From Pseudomonadota bacterium (GTDB lineage: Bacteria > Desulfobacterota > Binatia > Binatales > Binataceae): a DNA stretch of 64,000 bases. This document shows positions 28,075 through 37,072 of this stretch, in pieces; the first letter of the stretch is position 1; every line of letters begins with the position of its first letter. Made by a program: the position numbers and the translations under genes. The stretch is taken from contig JAJPIL010000027.1 in the NCBI GenBank assembly GCA_021324755.1, positions 1-64,000 on the forward strand, written 5' to 3'. Under the pieces are notes generated by a model, which saw nothing but the letters and a program-made list of their open reading frames with translations, did no database searches and was not told where the DNA came from.

Positions 28075-28283
28075 AGTTGACTCACCTCCCATCCCGATTT
28101 TGCTTGGGCCCCCTGTCCGGCCTAACCTTAAGTTAAGCACTGAAAAGCAGACGACAAGGCGCCATGAAAAGCGCTCACGCCCTCAGCGCACCGCGAACAG
28201 GAGGTTTTTAGTTAGGGCAAGTTGCTAGGCGCCTGCAGAAGCACGGTAAGCGACAGAGCAGACGCTTCGACTACGGGAATCAA

Positions 28284-29060
28284 TCACTCGGTGTCGTTAT
28301 CTTCTTGTTCTTCGTTCGTATTTTCTTCTGACGCTGAAGGCTTGGCGCGGTGCGAGCGTGCGGCTTGCGTTGCTTTAGCATGGGGCAGCTTTTGTTCGGC
28401 GCTCGTTGAAGCCGACACCGAAGGTGCGGAGCTGGGCTGACTTGCTACGGGTTGGGCTTCTTCGACGGGTGTAGCGACAGCGCTCTGGCCAAAAACCGGC
28501 GGTGAAGATTGCGCGGCGGGCGAAGGGGCCGAGGGCACAACTACTTCGGTAGCCGTACCCACCGAGGGTACTGTTTGCGGGGTGGTTACGCTTTTACTTG
28601 GATTCGGTATAGACTGCTCGCGATAGTAACTTCGCCCCAGCCTTCCGAGCGCTATGGCGACTAAGGCTACCAGGGCTGCTGCAATCCAAGCAGCTCGGCC
28701 GTTGCGGCGTTTTTGGCCGAGCGTAAAACCTTCGGGTGCTCTTGCGGCTTCGCTTTCCAGACGCTGAAGCTCGCGCACAAAACGCATCGCGAGGTCCTCA
28801 CCGTCGAGACCCAGCGTAGCCGCATAACGACGCAAAAACGGTACTAAGTAGATCTGGTCAGAAATTTTGCCGGAGCTCTCGCCTTCGAGCATTTCAACGT
28901 AGCTCAAAGGTATATGAGCCCGTCTTGCCGCTTCTTCTCGGTCGAGGCCGAGTTTTTCGCGTGTGGCGATTAAGATTTGTGCCAATTTACGCGCCTCGCC
29001 GTGCTCTTCGGTTACCCACGGCTGGGCGGAAGGGGCAACTTCGTTATCCACAGCTATCAA
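28284..29060 (-). CDS. RodZ-like helix-turn-helix membrane protein
   Basis: 258 residues. An N-terminal Xre-like HTH ('LIATREKLGLDREEAARRAHIP' with 'SYVEMLEGESSG' and 'IYLVPFLRRYAATLGLD') is the RodZ cytoplasmic domain that binds MreB. A single membrane helix 'AWIAAALVALVAIALG' follows near 125-140. The remaining 115 residues are Pro/Ser/Ala/Val-rich low complexity with an acidic end, instead of the usual folded DUF4115 domain. ATG 29060. Likely a cell-shape factor; the missing periplasmic domain is unusual but known to vary. Confidence 0.78.
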   Translation of the reverse strand: MIAVDNEVAPSAQPWVTEEHGEARKLAQILIATREKLGLDREEAARRAHIPLSYVEMLEGESSGKISDQIYLVPFLRRYAATLGLDGEDLAMRFVRELQRLESEAARAPEGFTLGQKRRNGRAAWIAAALVALVAIALGRLGRSYYREQSIPNPSKSVTTPQTVPSVGTATEVVVPSAPSPAAQSSPPVFGQSAVATPVEEAQPVASQPSSAPSVSASTSAEQKLPHAKATQAARSHRAKPSASEENTNEEQEDNDTE

Positions 29061-29137
29061 GTTTTCCTAAGCTATTTGACTACGATGCTCAATAATAAGT
29101 CGCAAATTTCACTTGAGCGGGAGCTTTCAATCTTCGA

Positions 29138-29656
29138 CTAGTGCGTTGTCGGGCTCTCGACAGTTTTGCTTGAAGCGTTTTGGCGGTCTGGACGAAGTGA
29201 AGCTCCACCGTTTTTAATCTTATCTAATTCCTGTCGCGCCTGCTCAACCCAAGGCGGATCAGGCCTGCCTTCGAGCATCGAGGCATGAGTGCCCAAGTCG
29301 ACCGCATTTTGCCAATCGTGCTTCCAAAAAGCGATCATCCCGAGGTAATCATACGCCGGGCCGTACATCGGGTCGTACTGCGTAGCTGTTTGAAAGTCGT
29401 TTGCAGCTGCTAACATCTCATGGTTGTTGTAGTGCTGGATACCTCGGCGAGTGAAAACCTCTGCGGCAAAATGGCGCAACTGCAAATTGCCTGGGTCGGC
29501 GTTGACCGCAGCGGTAACCTGCCGCACGGCATCGTCCAGGCGCCCCTGAGCCAAAGCTGTCTGGCCCTCGTCTGAAAACGTTTGTGAACACGCATAAAAG
29601 CTCACAAACGCAATCATCAAAGCTAAAGGCAGCGCCACGCGCTCCATCGCTTCCAA
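29138..29656 (-). CDS. TPR-containing exported protein
   Basis: 172 residues. The N-terminal 'VALPLALMIAFVSFYAC' is a signal sequence, possibly of a lipoprotein with Cys23, although the lipobox (Phe-Tyr-Ala-Cys) is poor. Three TPR-like units follow: 'QTALAQGRLDDAVRQVTAAV', 'RRGIQHYNNHEMLAAANDF' and 'YDYLGMIAFWKHDWQNAVD'. The C-terminal part is basic and unstructured. It lies 77 bases upstream of the rodZ-like gene on the same strand. Function unknown; probably a periplasmic scaffold. Confidence 0.65.
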   Translation of the reverse strand: MEAMERVALPLALMIAFVSFYACSQTFSDEGQTALAQGRLDDAVRQVTAAVNADPGNLQLRHFAAEVFTRRGIQHYNNHEMLAAANDFQTATQYDPMYGPAYDYLGMIAFWKHDWQNAVDLGTHASMLEGRPDPPWVEQARQELDKIKNGGASLRPDRQNASSKTVESPTTH

Positions 29657-29942
29657 ATCTTAGCCATGCGCACAAGCGAAGCCAACTAGCAAGCTATTTC
29701 GAAGCCGTGCCGAGCAGCAGAAAATTAAAGTTACAGCGTCAAAGTAAGTGCCCGCTTTGCTACCATAGTCGCGCCGAGCTCTTCTGGCGGCGGCGAACTC
29801 GCTATTCGGCATACCTGCGAGTCGGCAAGTCTCGGCGTCTTCGGCCATCTGTTTTTACTCAACGGCCTAAGTTTGTCGGCTTCGGTCGGATCGCTTTGCA
29901 AAGGTCAAGCTACAAGGCTGTTCGAGCGGGCAGCCGGAAGTT

Positions 29943-31385
29943 TCAATGAGCCTTTGTCAAACGTGCTGACCCGAAACTTGTTGCAGAGGGGTGGGCGGTG
30001 CGTGATTCGAGGAAGGCGACGATATCGTCGAGCTCTTCTGGCTTGAGAATTCCTGCAAAACTCGGCATGTTGTAGCCGCCGTTGAGGATACGGATTGTGA
30101 TTTCGTTTGGGGTAAGTCGGTCACCGACAGTGGTCAGGTCGGGGCCTCGCTGACCGCCGTAGCCCGAGATTTCGTGGCAGAATTCGCATCCCTTGTCGTG
30201 GAACAAAGCAGCCCCTCGGAAAATCGGTCCGTTGCTCGCTCCGACCACGCTTGATGGAAGCGGCTTTGCCTCGAAGCGCGGCGACCAGGGAGCTCTGATG
30301 CCTTCGATCCAGAGCGCGCCGACCGTAAGCCACACCATGATTGTCGCGGCGACGGCCCAAGGCCGGTTGCGCGGGTGGCGCTCGCCAGTATTCCAGATTG
30401 GCGGCACCAGCAGAACAATTAGAATACCCAACAACGGCGCCAGCACGATAAACGCGCTAGACAACTCGTTCGGAACAAGAGCGAGCGCTGCGTAGTACCA
30501 CAACAGGTACCAATCGGGAGCCGGGTCCTTGGCAAGAAGACTGGGGTTTGGGGGCGCGCCAAGTCGCGGAGGGCCAACTATCAGTGCCAAGGCCGCGATC
30601 GCTACTACGACGGCGAATCCGAACACTACGTCACGCCAAGCCGCGTCGGGCCAGAAAGGGACACCTCTTTCTTCAAGAAGCTTGCGATATCGTTCGCGGT
30701 AAGTTTTGGGATCGACTCGCTCGCCGGGCACCGGCGGCTCGGAAATGCCGTCGTGAAGTACCAGCAATAGATGGAGACCCACAAAGGCAAAGAGCAGGGC
30801 AGGAATGAAGAATACGTGGAAGGCGAAGAAACGACTGAGAGTCTGCGCACCCAAAGTTTTGCCACCAAGAATGAAGCGCGCTAGTGCGGATCCGATCAAG
30901 GGTATTCTCCCGGCCTGCTGCGCGGCTACCACGACAGCCCATACCGCCGTCTGATCCCAGCGCAAAAGTTGGCCAGTAAAGCCAAGCGCCACAACGAGAA
31001 CCAGAAGAATTACGCCAGTGATCCAGTTGAGTTCGCGCGGGTACTTGTAGCATCCCATCAAAAACACCTGAGTCATGTGCGCTCCAACGAGCAGCACCAT
31101 CGCCGAGGCGCCAAAGAAATGAAGCCCGCGCAAAAAGCTCCCCATAAAGGCGTCGTTCGTAATAAACTGCAACGCCTGGTACGCGTCTCCCGCGGCCGAG
31201 ACGTAGCCCATGGCTAACGCTGTGCCGGTTACGACCTGGATGATTAGCGCGAGTAGCGCCGCACTGCCGAAAACGTAAGACCAGCCCGTATCTGGGGGGA
31301 CTGGATGAAGTGCCACGTTCTTCAAGGCACTGATAAGGCCAGTGCGTTCTTCGAATGCCGCTATTAGGCGCTTGACAAGCTTCAT
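29943..31385 (-). CDS. Cytochrome b fused to C-terminal cytochrome c (bc complex)
   Basis: Core of a quinol-cytochrome c oxidoreductase. Residues 1-360 are a cytochrome b with b-heme ligand pairs H89/H103 and H190/H205 and further membrane helices corresponding to the subunit IV part. The Qo motif is P290-D-W-Y rather than PEWY. A C-terminal mono-heme domain has C400-E-F-C-H and a 'YNMPSF' axial Met. No separate cytochrome c1 gene exists in the cluster, so this domain presumably replaces it. Last gene of the cox-bc run; ATG 31385. Confidence 0.9.
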   Translation of the reverse strand: MKLVKRLIAAFEERTGLISALKNVALHPVPPDTGWSYVFGSAALLALIIQVVTGTALAMGYVSAAGDAYQALQFITNDAFMGSFLRGLHFFGASAMVLLVGAHMTQVFLMGCYKYPRELNWITGVILLVLVVALGFTGQLLRWDQTAVWAVVVAAQQAGRIPLIGSALARFILGGKTLGAQTLSRFFAFHVFFIPALLFAFVGLHLLLVLHDGISEPPVPGERVDPKTYRERYRKLLEERGVPFWPDAAWRDVVFGFAVVVAIAALALIVGPPRLGAPPNPSLLAKDPAPDWYLLWYYAALALVPNELSSAFIVLAPLLGILIVLLVPPIWNTGERHPRNRPWAVAATIMVWLTVGALWIEGIRAPWSPRFEAKPLPSSVVGASNGPIFRGAALFHDKGCEFCHEISGYGGQRGPDLTTVGDRLTPNEITIRILNGGYNMPSFAGILKPEELDDIVAFLESRTAHPSATSFGSARLTKAH

Positions 31386-31412
31386 CGACCGCGCGTCAGA
31401 AATTCGCTTTAA

Positions 31413-31952
31413 TTAACGAGCGTAGCCAGCGATGGGGATCGCGCTGGCTAAGACCTCTACCTGACCGTCCTTCACCCTTACAGGCAGCCGCACCAGTGGA
31501 CGTTGCGGTGGGCCGGCCGCTACCGTTCCGTCGGCGTAAAAGACGCCACCGTGGCAGGGACAGAGAAACATCTGGGCGCTCGCGATCCAGTGCACCGGAC
31601 AGCCCAGATGGGTACAGTTCAGAGCAAACGCGATAAAATTGTTCACGTCGACTCGCCTTAGCCATGCCGCAGTCTGCGCCGTCACGCCGGCCCAGGCCAG
31701 CGGTGAAGGGTCGAGAAAGTCGACTTTGACGGTCTCTCCCACTTTGAAATCATCGACGCGACCGACCTTTCTCCATACTCGGGGAAACTTCTGAATAAGT
31801 GGGCCGAGCACAAAACCGACCACCGGAATCGCGATGATCGCCGCGCTCAGCCCAGCTAGCGCGAGGCTCAGGCGCGCCAGGAAAATCCGCCGCCCGCAGT
31901 CCGCCTCGCGCGACCGATTCGGAACGCTTTGAGGATGGCTGTCATCGGTCAT
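31413..31952 (-). CDS. Rieske iron-sulfur subunit of the bc complex
   Basis: About 179 residues. One N-terminal membrane anchor ('IFLARLSLALAGLSAAIIAIPVVGFVLG') precedes a Rieske domain with CTHLGCPVHW and CPCHGGVF, the two Cys-His pairs plus the extra disulfide Cys. It takes one electron from quinol at the Qo site and passes it to cytochrome c. ATG 31952 with GGAGAG 7 bases upstream; it overlaps the end of the preceding small gene. Confidence 0.93.
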   Translation of the reverse strand: MTDDSHPQSVPNRSREADCGRRIFLARLSLALAGLSAAIIAIPVVGFVLGPLIQKFPRVWRKVGRVDDFKVGETVKVDFLDPSPLAWAGVTAQTAAWLRRVDVNNFIAFALNCTHLGCPVHWIASAQMFLCPCHGGVFYADGTVAAGPPQRPLVRLPVRVKDGQVEVLASAIPIAGYAR

Positions 31953-32169
31953 GGACCATCTCTCCAATCCAGTTTTTCAGTGCCACCACTGAGATTACAA
32001 AACCCGCCGCCGAGAAAACCCAAGAAGCAACGACACCCCACATCAACAGCGTCACGCCCATCGCGAGCATTGCCGGCGCGTAGGTGGGCTTGGGTATTGC
32101 CTGCTCCGGTGGCAAACTCCATTCCCCGAGTGTTTTGCTTGCGTTGTGGAGCGTCTGCTCCGCCGCCAT
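31942..32169 (-). CDS. Small membrane protein of the oxidase/bc cluster
   Basis: 75 residues: a polar N-terminus 'SLPPEQAIPKPTYAPAMLAMG' then two closely spaced hydrophobic segments (about 35-47 and 49-63) and a short polar end. Size, position after ctaG and the 'P-x-P-T-Y-x-P' leader resemble the small subunit IV-like proteins of caa3 oxidases, but I cannot assign it with certainty. It overlaps the Rieske gene by 11 bases, so the two are coupled. Confidence 0.7.
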   Translation of the reverse strand: MAAEQTLHNASKTLGEWSLPPEQAIPKPTYAPAMLAMGVTLLMWGVVASWVFSAAGFVISVVALKNWIGEMVHDR

Positions 32170-32188
32170 CTCACTACCTCCTGCCGAA

Positions 32189-32986
32189 CTACTTGTTCGC
32201 GCTGGCCGAAGCTTGAAACTGATACTCGCTATACCATCGGTGAAGAACTACGAGTATCGCGCCAAGAAAGACGAAGCCGCCAGCGACCCACATGATTAGG
32301 CCCCCGAGTTGCTGATCGGTGGCGGGATCGAGCTCCCAGGAGTTCCGTATTAGCGCCAAGATTCCAAAACTGTCGGTCGGGTTTGAGTACGCCGAGTAGA
32401 GCCCGGGCCGAGCAAAGGTAATTAGGATACCGAGCAAACTGCTCGAAAGAGCAGCCGTAAACAAATAAACGACCGACGGTGCTGTATTCAAACGAGAAGG
32501 CTCATGGGGCGTTACGAGCGGCCACCAAAATATAGTTGCAGTGGTAAGGAAAACCAGGTGCTCCAAAATGTGTATCCACTCGGCGGTCAGAGTAGCGTCG
32601 TAAAGCGCTGGGAGGTGCCAAACCCATAACGCCAGATTAAAACCGGTCCACGCCACTGGGGCCGAGCTCAAAAATTTCTCGAGCTGCGCGATTGGGCGCG
32701 CGCGAAGCAACGTGTTGACAAAGCTTTCGGAAACTCCCATGAGCAAAAGCGGCGGAACAACCAGTACCAGCAGAAGGTGCTGGACCATGTGCGCCGAAAA
32801 GAGATAATGGTCGGCCAGCACATCTATTGGTGAGACCAGCGCCAACAGCAGGAAAGCGTCACCGGCCAGGAAAAACGCGGCGCGCGTGGAATTCCATCCG
32901 TTGGTTGCTACGTATGCCGCAAACAGGAGCGTGCAACCGACTATCACCGAGGGCTCGAAGTCCCACTGAACGATAACCTTTTCCAT
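32189..32986 (-). CDS. ctaG: Cytochrome c oxidase assembly factor CtaG (caa3 type)
   Basis: A 265-residue polytopic membrane protein with about seven helices. 'SAHMVQHLLLVLVVPPLLLMG' and 'WVWHLPALYDATL' then 'HILEHLVFLTTATIFWWPL' contain the conserved His residues of the Caa3_CtaG family, needed for copper delivery to the oxidase in Bacillus. It is not the Cox11-type CtaG of alphaproteobacteria. ATG 32986, three bases after the coxC stop. Confidence 0.9.
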   Translation of the reverse strand: MEKVIVQWDFEPSVIVGCTLLFAAYVATNGWNSTRAAFFLAGDAFLLLALVSPIDVLADHYLFSAHMVQHLLLVLVVPPLLLMGVSESFVNTLLRARPIAQLEKFLSSAPVAWTGFNLALWVWHLPALYDATLTAEWIHILEHLVFLTTATIFWWPLVTPHEPSRLNTAPSVVYLFTAALSSSLLGILITFARPGLYSAYSNPTDSFGILALIRNSWELDPATDQQLGGLIMWVAGGFVFLGAILVVLHRWYSEYQFQASASANK

Positions 32987-32989
32987 CGA

Positions 32990-33544
32990 CTAGACAAGCG
33001 AACCTAGGTATACAATCCCGAAAATCACAACCCACACTGCGTCGACGAAATGCCAATACATGCCGACCGCTTCGACCGCCTCCGCCTGTCGTTCTCGAAC
33101 TAGGCCGCGCAGCACGAGTCCCGCCACTACCGCAAGCGCGCACAGTCCGACAAGAACGTGCAAGCCGTGAAAACCGGTCAACGTGAAGAACGTGGTGCCG
33201 AAAAGATTTCGGCTGATCGTCACGTCGTTGTGAAAAAGCCTTAGGTACTCTCGTCCCTGACCGTATAAGAAAATCGCGCCGAGACCGATCGTTGCCACTA
33301 GCCAGGCAATTACTCGGTCGTATTGGCCGCGGCGCAGGTTCCGCTCGCTAAGCCAGAGAGTCGCGCTGCTGCTGAACAGACACAGCGAGTAGAAGGTCGT
33401 GGTAGGAATATCAAGACTGTCAGCAGCGTTAGGGCCGTTTTGGGGCTGCCCGTGATAGAACACGTAGGCGACGATCAGCAGCGCGAAAAAACTCGCCTCA
33501 GAAGCTATAAACAAGGCCATCGCGAGCTTTGCCTTGGAATACAT
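32990..33544 (-). CDS. coxC: Cytochrome c oxidase subunit III
   Basis: A 184-residue protein with five hydrophobic segments, the short form of subunit III. 'FIASEASFFALLIVAYVFYHG' holds the conserved Glu of the family, and 'FHGLHVLVGL' and 'YWHFVDAVWVVIFGIVYL' are signatures. It supports the D-channel and oxidase stability. ATG 33544, 11 bases after the coxA stop. Confidence 0.93.
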   Translation of the reverse strand: MYSKAKLAMALFIASEASFFALLIVAYVFYHGQPQNGPNAADSLDIPTTTFYSLCLFSSSATLWLSERNLRRGQYDRVIAWLVATIGLGAIFLYGQGREYLRLFHNDVTISRNLFGTTFFTLTGFHGLHVLVGLCALAVVAGLVLRGLVRERQAEAVEAVGMYWHFVDAVWVVIFGIVYLGSLV

Positions 33545-33555
33545 CGCAGCTCTTC

Positions 33556-35235
33556 CTACGCGTCTACTTTGCCAAGTTCATCGGCGAGCTCGGGATGCGC
33601 CAGATCCCATAACGGTCGGCGACCATGAATCGGCGGTATTCGCACGAAATTCTCGACGGGCGGTGGCGACGTAGTGGCCCATTCCAAGGTCCACGCATCC
33701 CACGGATTATCGCCAGCTGTTTCGCCGTAGCGAAGACTCATAACGACGTTGTAGAGAAAAACCAGCATCGCAATTAAGAGCACGAATGCTCCTATGGTCG
33801 AAAGCATGTTGAAAGCGGCCCAGTACGGAAGGGCTGGATAAGTAAACACCCGCCGCGGCATCCCCATCATTCCCAGAATGTGCTGGATGAAGAAGGTAAG
33901 ATTGAGACCGACGAAGGTCAGCCAAAAATGCCACGAACCAAGCCTTTCGGATAACAGTCGGCCAGAAAACTTGGGGAACCAGTAGTAAATTCCCGCAAAC
34001 GAGGCGAGAACGGTGCCACCAAAAAGAACGTAATGCATGTGTGCGACGAGGTAATAGGTGTCGGTCAGTTGCCAGTCGATAGGCACCACCGCGAAGCTCA
34101 CGCCGGAGAGGCCACCGATCGTGAACATCACGATGAAAGCTACGGCAAACTTCATCGCGGTGGTGAACCTCAGCTGTCCACCGTACATCGTGGCGGTCCA
34201 GTTGAAGATTTTTACGCCTGTCGGGACCGCGATCGACATGCTGGCGACCGCGAAAAACAGGTTTGCTATATGTCCGAGCCCCACGGCGAACATGTGATGC
34301 GCCCATACGGTAAAGCTCAGAAACGCGATTGCCACGGTCGAGGCCGCGACGAATTCGTAGCCGAAAATAGGTTTGCGCGAAAAGACTGGAATTATTTCCG
34401 AGATCATGCCGAACGCGGGCAGGATTACGATGTAAACTTCCGGATGGCCGAAGGCCCAGAAGTAATGCTGCCAAAGCAGTGCTGAACCGCCGCTTGCAGG
34501 CGTGAAGAAGTGAGCATGAAGTTGCCGGTCGATAAGCAGCATCACTAGCGCCGCGTTCAGGACAGGCAGGGCAAACAGCATGAGAAAAGCGTTAACGAAA
34601 TTCATCCAGACAAATAGCGGCAGACGCTTCATCGTCATACCTTCGGCCCGGAGCGTGACGACGGTGACGATAATGTTGATCGCTCCCGCTACTGTGCCGA
34701 TTCCAGCCACGATGAGGCTCAGGATCCAGTAGTCCTGGCCGCTTCGCAGCGAAAAGGCCGCCTCGCTAAGTGGCGTGTAGCTGAACCATCCCGCGCTGGG
34801 TGCTCCACCCGCGAAAAAGCTAAAGTAAAGCATAAGCCCGGCGAACAGGGTCAGCCAGAAGCTCATCGCATTGAGGCGCGGAAAGGCTACGTCGCGGGCC
34901 CCGATCATCAGCGGCACCAGATACACGGTGAATCCCGTCAGTAGCGGCATCGCCACGAAAAAAATCATCGTCGTCCCATGCATCGTAAACAGAGCATTGA
35001 ACGTTTCGGGCGACAGAAAGTGGTTGTTCGGTACCGCCAACTGAATTCTCATTAGCAAAGCCTCGATCCCGCCCAGGCCAAAAAAGACAAACGCGGCCAC
35101 GATGTACATCAACCCCACCTGCTTGTGATCGACCGAGGCGACCCATCCAAGCAAACCTTCGTGCGAAAACCACCCCACGCGCTCGCGTTCACCTACCAGG
35201 CCGGCTATGCCTTCGGTAAACTCATGTCCTTTCAT
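33556..35235 (-). CDS. coxA: Cytochrome c oxidase subunit I
   Basis: The catalytic, proton-pumping subunit with heme a, heme a3 and CuB. 559 residues, about twelve to thirteen helices. 'TMHGTTMIFF' has a heme a His, 'WAFGHPEVYIVILP' has a CuB His, the Glu of the D-channel (A1 type) and the cross-linked Tyr, 'VWAHHMF' two more CuB His, and 'YYLVAHMHYVLFGG' the remaining heme ligands. ATG 35235 overlaps the coxB stop by four bases. Confidence 0.96.
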   Translation of the reverse strand: MKGHEFTEGIAGLVGERERVGWFSHEGLLGWVASVDHKQVGLMYIVAAFVFFGLGGIEALLMRIQLAVPNNHFLSPETFNALFTMHGTTMIFFVAMPLLTGFTVYLVPLMIGARDVAFPRLNAMSFWLTLFAGLMLYFSFFAGGAPSAGWFSYTPLSEAAFSLRSGQDYWILSLIVAGIGTVAGAINIIVTVVTLRAEGMTMKRLPLFVWMNFVNAFLMLFALPVLNAALVMLLIDRQLHAHFFTPASGGSALLWQHYFWAFGHPEVYIVILPAFGMISEIIPVFSRKPIFGYEFVAASTVAIAFLSFTVWAHHMFAVGLGHIANLFFAVASMSIAVPTGVKIFNWTATMYGGQLRFTTAMKFAVAFIVMFTIGGLSGVSFAVVPIDWQLTDTYYLVAHMHYVLFGGTVLASFAGIYYWFPKFSGRLLSERLGSWHFWLTFVGLNLTFFIQHILGMMGMPRRVFTYPALPYWAAFNMLSTIGAFVLLIAMLVFLYNVVMSLRYGETAGDNPWDAWTLEWATTSPPPVENFVRIPPIHGRRPLWDLAHPELADELGKVDA

Positions 35236-36266
35236 TTCGTGGTCTCCAGATATGCCACCAACGCGCGTACCTGCGCGTCGCTAAGATGAAAGTTGGGCAT
35301 GTTGCTGCCCGGCTTGATTCGATCTGGGTCCTTAAGCCACTCGGCCAGTGTTTGGGGATTATTGACCGCTGCGCCACCGGCAAGCATCCGTCGTTGCGCC
35401 AGATGGGTCAGATCGGGTCCCGCGGTTTGATTCGCTCGCGTTCCGGCTAGGCGATGGCAGTTGACGCACGTGAGCTCATTGAAAAGCTTCATACCGGCGA
35501 GCGCTTCCGGCTCGCTCGGAGGCTGGGGAATTTTGAGCTGAGCTTGTTCCCAAGCCGTGAACTCTTCGGGAGACTGAACCACTACTTCAAAACGCATCCA
35601 AGCATGTTCTGTGCCGCAGAACTCGGCGCATATGCCGGAATAAACTCCGGGCCGGTCAGCTCTGAGCCACAAGTAGTTGGTGTGCCCAGGGATGGCGTCG
35701 ATTTTGCGCCCTAATTGAGGCACCCAGAAGTCATGTATCACGTCTGCGGCCTCGAGCTGGATGAGCACAGCCTTACCCACTGGCAGATGAATCTCGTTCG
35801 CCGTGATTACGCCAGATTTGAGGTACTTTACTTCCCACCACCATTGATGGCCGACTACGAGAAGATCGGCAGGACGCGTTCCTTTCTTTGGATTGGCCGC
35901 GCGCATAGTTTTGGCGGTGAAGACGAAAACCGTTGCCAGCAGACCGATCGGAACTGCGGTCCACAAAAACTCGAGCTTACGCGAACCCGCCAACTGGCGC
36001 GGCATGGAACTTCCGGGGCGCTCGCGATAGCGGACAATAGCGTAAACCACAAGACCGCTAACGAGCACAAAGATGACGGCAAGAATCACTAGGACTCCCA
36101 AAAAGAGCCTTGTGATCGCCGCGGCCTGGGGTGATACCGGATTTAGGGTATCTATGGAACTCAAATTGAAAACTTCAATCGCGCCGACGAAATCGAACAG
36201 CAGACGCAGTGCTGTTCGAGTCGGATGAGTTGTCAATATGCAAGTTCGCGAACAACCTTCGCTCAA
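35232..36266 (-). CDS. coxB: Cytochrome c oxidase subunit II with fused cytochrome c
   Basis: The electron entry subunit, caa3 type. Two membrane helices lie between about residues 50 and 120, then the CuA domain with H178, C213-A-E-F-C217, H221 and M224, and a C-terminal mono-heme domain with C267-V-N-C-H and axial Met in 'GSNMPNF'. The first possible start is TTG 36266, without a ribosome site; TTG at residue 36 ('LSSIDTLNPVSPQ') is a plausible later start. It follows the lactonase-like gene by five bases, suggesting one transcript. Confidence 0.92.
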   Translation of the reverse strand: MSEGCSRTCILTTHPTRTALRLLFDFVGAIEVFNLSSIDTLNPVSPQAAAITRLFLGVLVILAVIFVLVSGLVVYAIVRYRERPGSSMPRQLAGSRKLEFLWTAVPIGLLATVFVFTAKTMRAANPKKGTRPADLLVVGHQWWWEVKYLKSGVITANEIHLPVGKAVLIQLEAADVIHDFWVPQLGRKIDAIPGHTNYLWLRADRPGVYSGICAEFCGTEHAWMRFEVVVQSPEEFTAWEQAQLKIPQPPSEPEALAGMKLFNELTCVNCHRLAGTRANQTAGPDLTHLAQRRMLAGGAAVNNPQTLAEWLKDPDRIKPGSNMPNFHLSDAQVRALVAYLETTK

Positions 36267-36271
36267 TCATC

Positions 36272-37072
36272 TTATTTCACGGGCGCAGCGTCAAGCCTTA
36301 CGACCATACCACGCAGTCGCTCTTCTGCCGGCGGATATAATTCCATCACGAGCGGGTCGTGTCCTGGGATGATATGATCAACGGAGTCGGCTAGCTGTTC
36401 TAGCTTTTGGTAGCCTTCGAGCATTTTCCCCACGTCGAGCACGATCGGGAACGGCCGTCTTTGTTGCAAGTTGGCGAAGAAATGGGTTGCGTCGGACGCC
36501 ACCACGACCCATCCGCGCCGCGTCCTGACGCGCACGGCCTGCAGCCCCATCGTATGCCCTCCTATCAGGTGGACGCTTATCCCTGGGGCAATTTCCGCGT
36601 CGCCCGAATAAAACTCCACGCGTCGCGCAAAGACCGCTCTGACAACTCCTACGACGTCGTCTACTTCGTAAGCAGCGGAGGTAAAATCGTACTTCATGTA
36701 CCGGCCGGTCGCAAAGGCAATCTCGTGCTCTTGCAGATGGAAACGGGCGTTCGGAAAAAGATCACAATTGCCTGCGTGATCGTAGTGTAGATGAGTCAGG
36801 ATTACGTCTACTTGGCGCGTTGCGTCGACCCCCAGTTCGCTAAGAGTCCGCACGGGGCAGCGCAGAAACTCTCTGCCGCGTTTAGCAGCCCTCGCTACGT
36901 TAAAACCGGTGTCGATTACAAAAGTACGCTCGTTATTTGTGGCGACCCAAACAAAGTAATCCATCGGCATCGGATAGTCGTGAGGATCGCCTCCGATGAA
37001 GTTCTCTGAGGCTTTGCGCTTATGGGTTGCGTATCGAACGGCGAATAACTCATACACATCTGTTTGCGTCAT
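36272..37072 (-). CDS. Metallo-beta-lactamase fold hydrolase, N-acyl homoserine lactonase-like
   Basis: 266 residues. The dinuclear metal motif HLHYDHAG is at 94-101, with 'GGHTMG' and 'ASDATHFF' supplying further His and Asp ligands, and a C-terminal 'IIPGHDP'. Overall layout (start 'YELFAVRYATHKR', late 'GHDP') is that of the AttM/AiiA lactonase subgroup. It may open quorum-sensing lactones or other lactones; the sequence alone cannot separate these. ATG 37072. It is the first gene of the oxidase run. Confidence 0.82.
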   Translation of the reverse strand: MTQTDVYELFAVRYATHKRKASENFIGGDPHDYPMPMDYFVWVATNNERTFVIDTGFNVARAAKRGREFLRCPVRTLSELGVDATRQVDVILTHLHYDHAGNCDLFPNARFHLQEHEIAFATGRYMKYDFTSAAYEVDDVVGVVRAVFARRVEFYSGDAEIAPGISVHLIGGHTMGLQAVRVRTRRGWVVVASDATHFFANLQQRRPFPIVLDVGKMLEGYQKLEQLADSVDHIIPGHDPLVMELYPPAEERLRGMVVRLDAAPVK

